Shown: positions 5,745 to 6,145 of the stretch, one piece after another | Numbering within the stretch: the first letter of the stretch is position 1 | Layout of the letters: every line of letters begins with the position of its first letter | NCBI GenBank assembly: GCA_030635945.1 | Contig: DAOVXW010000038.1 | Location: 1 to 6,145, forward strand | From: Dehalococcoidia bacterium | GTDB taxonomy: Bacteria; Chloroflexota; Dehalococcoidia; Dehalococcoidales; G020351185 | DNA: 6,145 nucleotides | Reading direction: 5' to 3' | Notes under the pieces: generated by a model | The model's database searches: none | Told to the model about the DNA's origin: nothing | The model's input: only the letters and a program-made list of their open reading frames with translations | Program-made: the position numbers and the translations under genes

Positions 5745-6145
5745 CTAATCCTCAGAATCTTCTTCTAATTCTTCCTCATCTACTATCGGAGTGGATTCTT
5801 CTCCAATTTTGGGCACTAGAGCCCTCGTCTTTGCCCTTCTGCTCTTTGAGGGCGATGTCAGGCCATCTATCAACGAGCGCATCTTTTTCAGCAGGTCGTC
5901 GGCTGTGGAGTATTTAACGAAGTCAATACCGCTATATTCTTTAATAGCATCGCGCAGGTTGAGACGCCGCCAGGGGAGCTTAAAGTCTATAGCTTCTTCG
6001 CCCGACATGGTTTTGCCGCTGGCCAGAACCTGACGGCTGACTTCGTAGACCATCTCTTCCAGCATGACCATAACGTCCTTATAATCGGCGTAGGCTTCAT
6101 AGGTTTCTAGCATGGTAAACTCGGGGTGGTGTTGGGTGGAGACGC
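5745..6145 (-). CDS. lysS: Lysyl-tRNA synthetase (class II)-like, truncated C-terminus; 5' end outside window
   Basis: LysRS charges tRNA-Lys with lysine. The visible 132 codons begin inside class II motif 2 (VSTQHHPEFTMLETYEAYADY, the part after the conserved FRNEG) and continue through a normal helical region to FKLPWRRLNLRDAIKEYSGIDF. After DDLLKKMRSL the similarity stops. A basic patch (SPSKSRRAKTRA) and an acidic tail (VDEEELEEDSED) lead to a TAG stop. Bacterial LysRS normally continues for about 180 further residues, including the PVEVSPLAK-type region, the ELNDP segment and motif 3 (GLGIGIDR). None of these occurs in any minus-strand frame before guaB3, whose stop is 27 bases away. As read, the protein could not form a complete active site. 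It may be a decayed or rearranged copy, half of a split enzyme, a repurposed paralogue, or an assembly artefact. The tail looks protein-like rather than random, but that is a judgement by eye. Confidence 0.85.
   Translation of the reverse strand, partial: VSTQHHPEFTMLETYEAYADYKDVMVMLEEMVYEVSRQVLASGKTMSGEEAIDFKLPWRRLNLRDAIKEYSGIDFVKYSTADDLLKKMRSLIDGLTSPSKSRRAKTRALVPKIGEESTPIVDEEELEEDSED

Noticed and set aside
5745..5935. A frameshift in lysS that would restore the missing C-terminal half in another frame
   Set aside because: I translated the alternative minus-strand frames by hand and saw no PVEVSPLAK, ELNDP or GIGIDR-like sequence; stops also intervene.
5791..6033. Plus-strand ORF opposite the lysS fragment
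   Set aside because: It is antisense to a frame with recognisable LysRS motifs through 5940 and has no family resemblance.
1..6145. CRISPR arrays, tRNA or rRNA genes, insertion sequences
   Set aside because: No direct-repeat array, cloverleaf-like stretch, transposase frame or terminal inverted repeats could be found; intergenic space is too short for most of these.

Overview
The window looks like ordinary bacterial chromosome of mixed housekeeping content. Protein similarity judged by eye, the archaeal-style methionyl-tRNA synthetase with a KLSSS loop, and the gene set recall Chloroflexota, perhaps Dehalococcoidia. That placement is inference and was not tested by a search. Most of the window is near 50% GC, with one AT-rich patch inside metG.

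Layout. The 3' end of an ftsH gene (bases 2-460, + strand) enters from the left. It converges on a four-gene minus-strand cluster that reads from right to left: rsmI (4414-3602), a 96-residue CxxC/CxxC protein of unknown function (3577-3287), metG (3280-1547) and a long-chain polyprenyl diphosphate synthase (1513-539). Gaps between these genes are only 24, 6 and 33 bases, so they probably form one transcription unit starting upstream of rsmI. A divergent intergenic region (4415-4577) separates rsmI from a plus-strand GuaB3-type IMP dehydrogenase gene (4578-5717). This region holds candidate promoters in both directions and a 17-base inverted repeat. A lysyl-tRNA synthetase fragment on the minus strand (5745 to beyond 6145) converges on guaB3.

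Functionally the cluster combines translation (16S rRNA C1402 methylation, Met-tRNA synthesis, Lys-tRNA synthesis) with isoprenoid side-chain synthesis, guanine nucleotide synthesis and membrane protein quality control. This is core metabolism, and I see no mobile element, CRISPR array, RNA gene or defence locus.

The item most worth following up is the lysS-like gene. It keeps class II motif 2 but stops about 65 codons after the conserved PWRR segment, in an acidic tail. The roughly 180 residues that normally follow, including motif 3, are absent, and no space for them exists before guaB3. Secondary points are the palindrome over a candidate rsmI -10 box, the AT-rich metG segment, the small zinc-ribbon-like protein with a hexapeptide-repeat tail, and the lysine-rich tail on FtsH.
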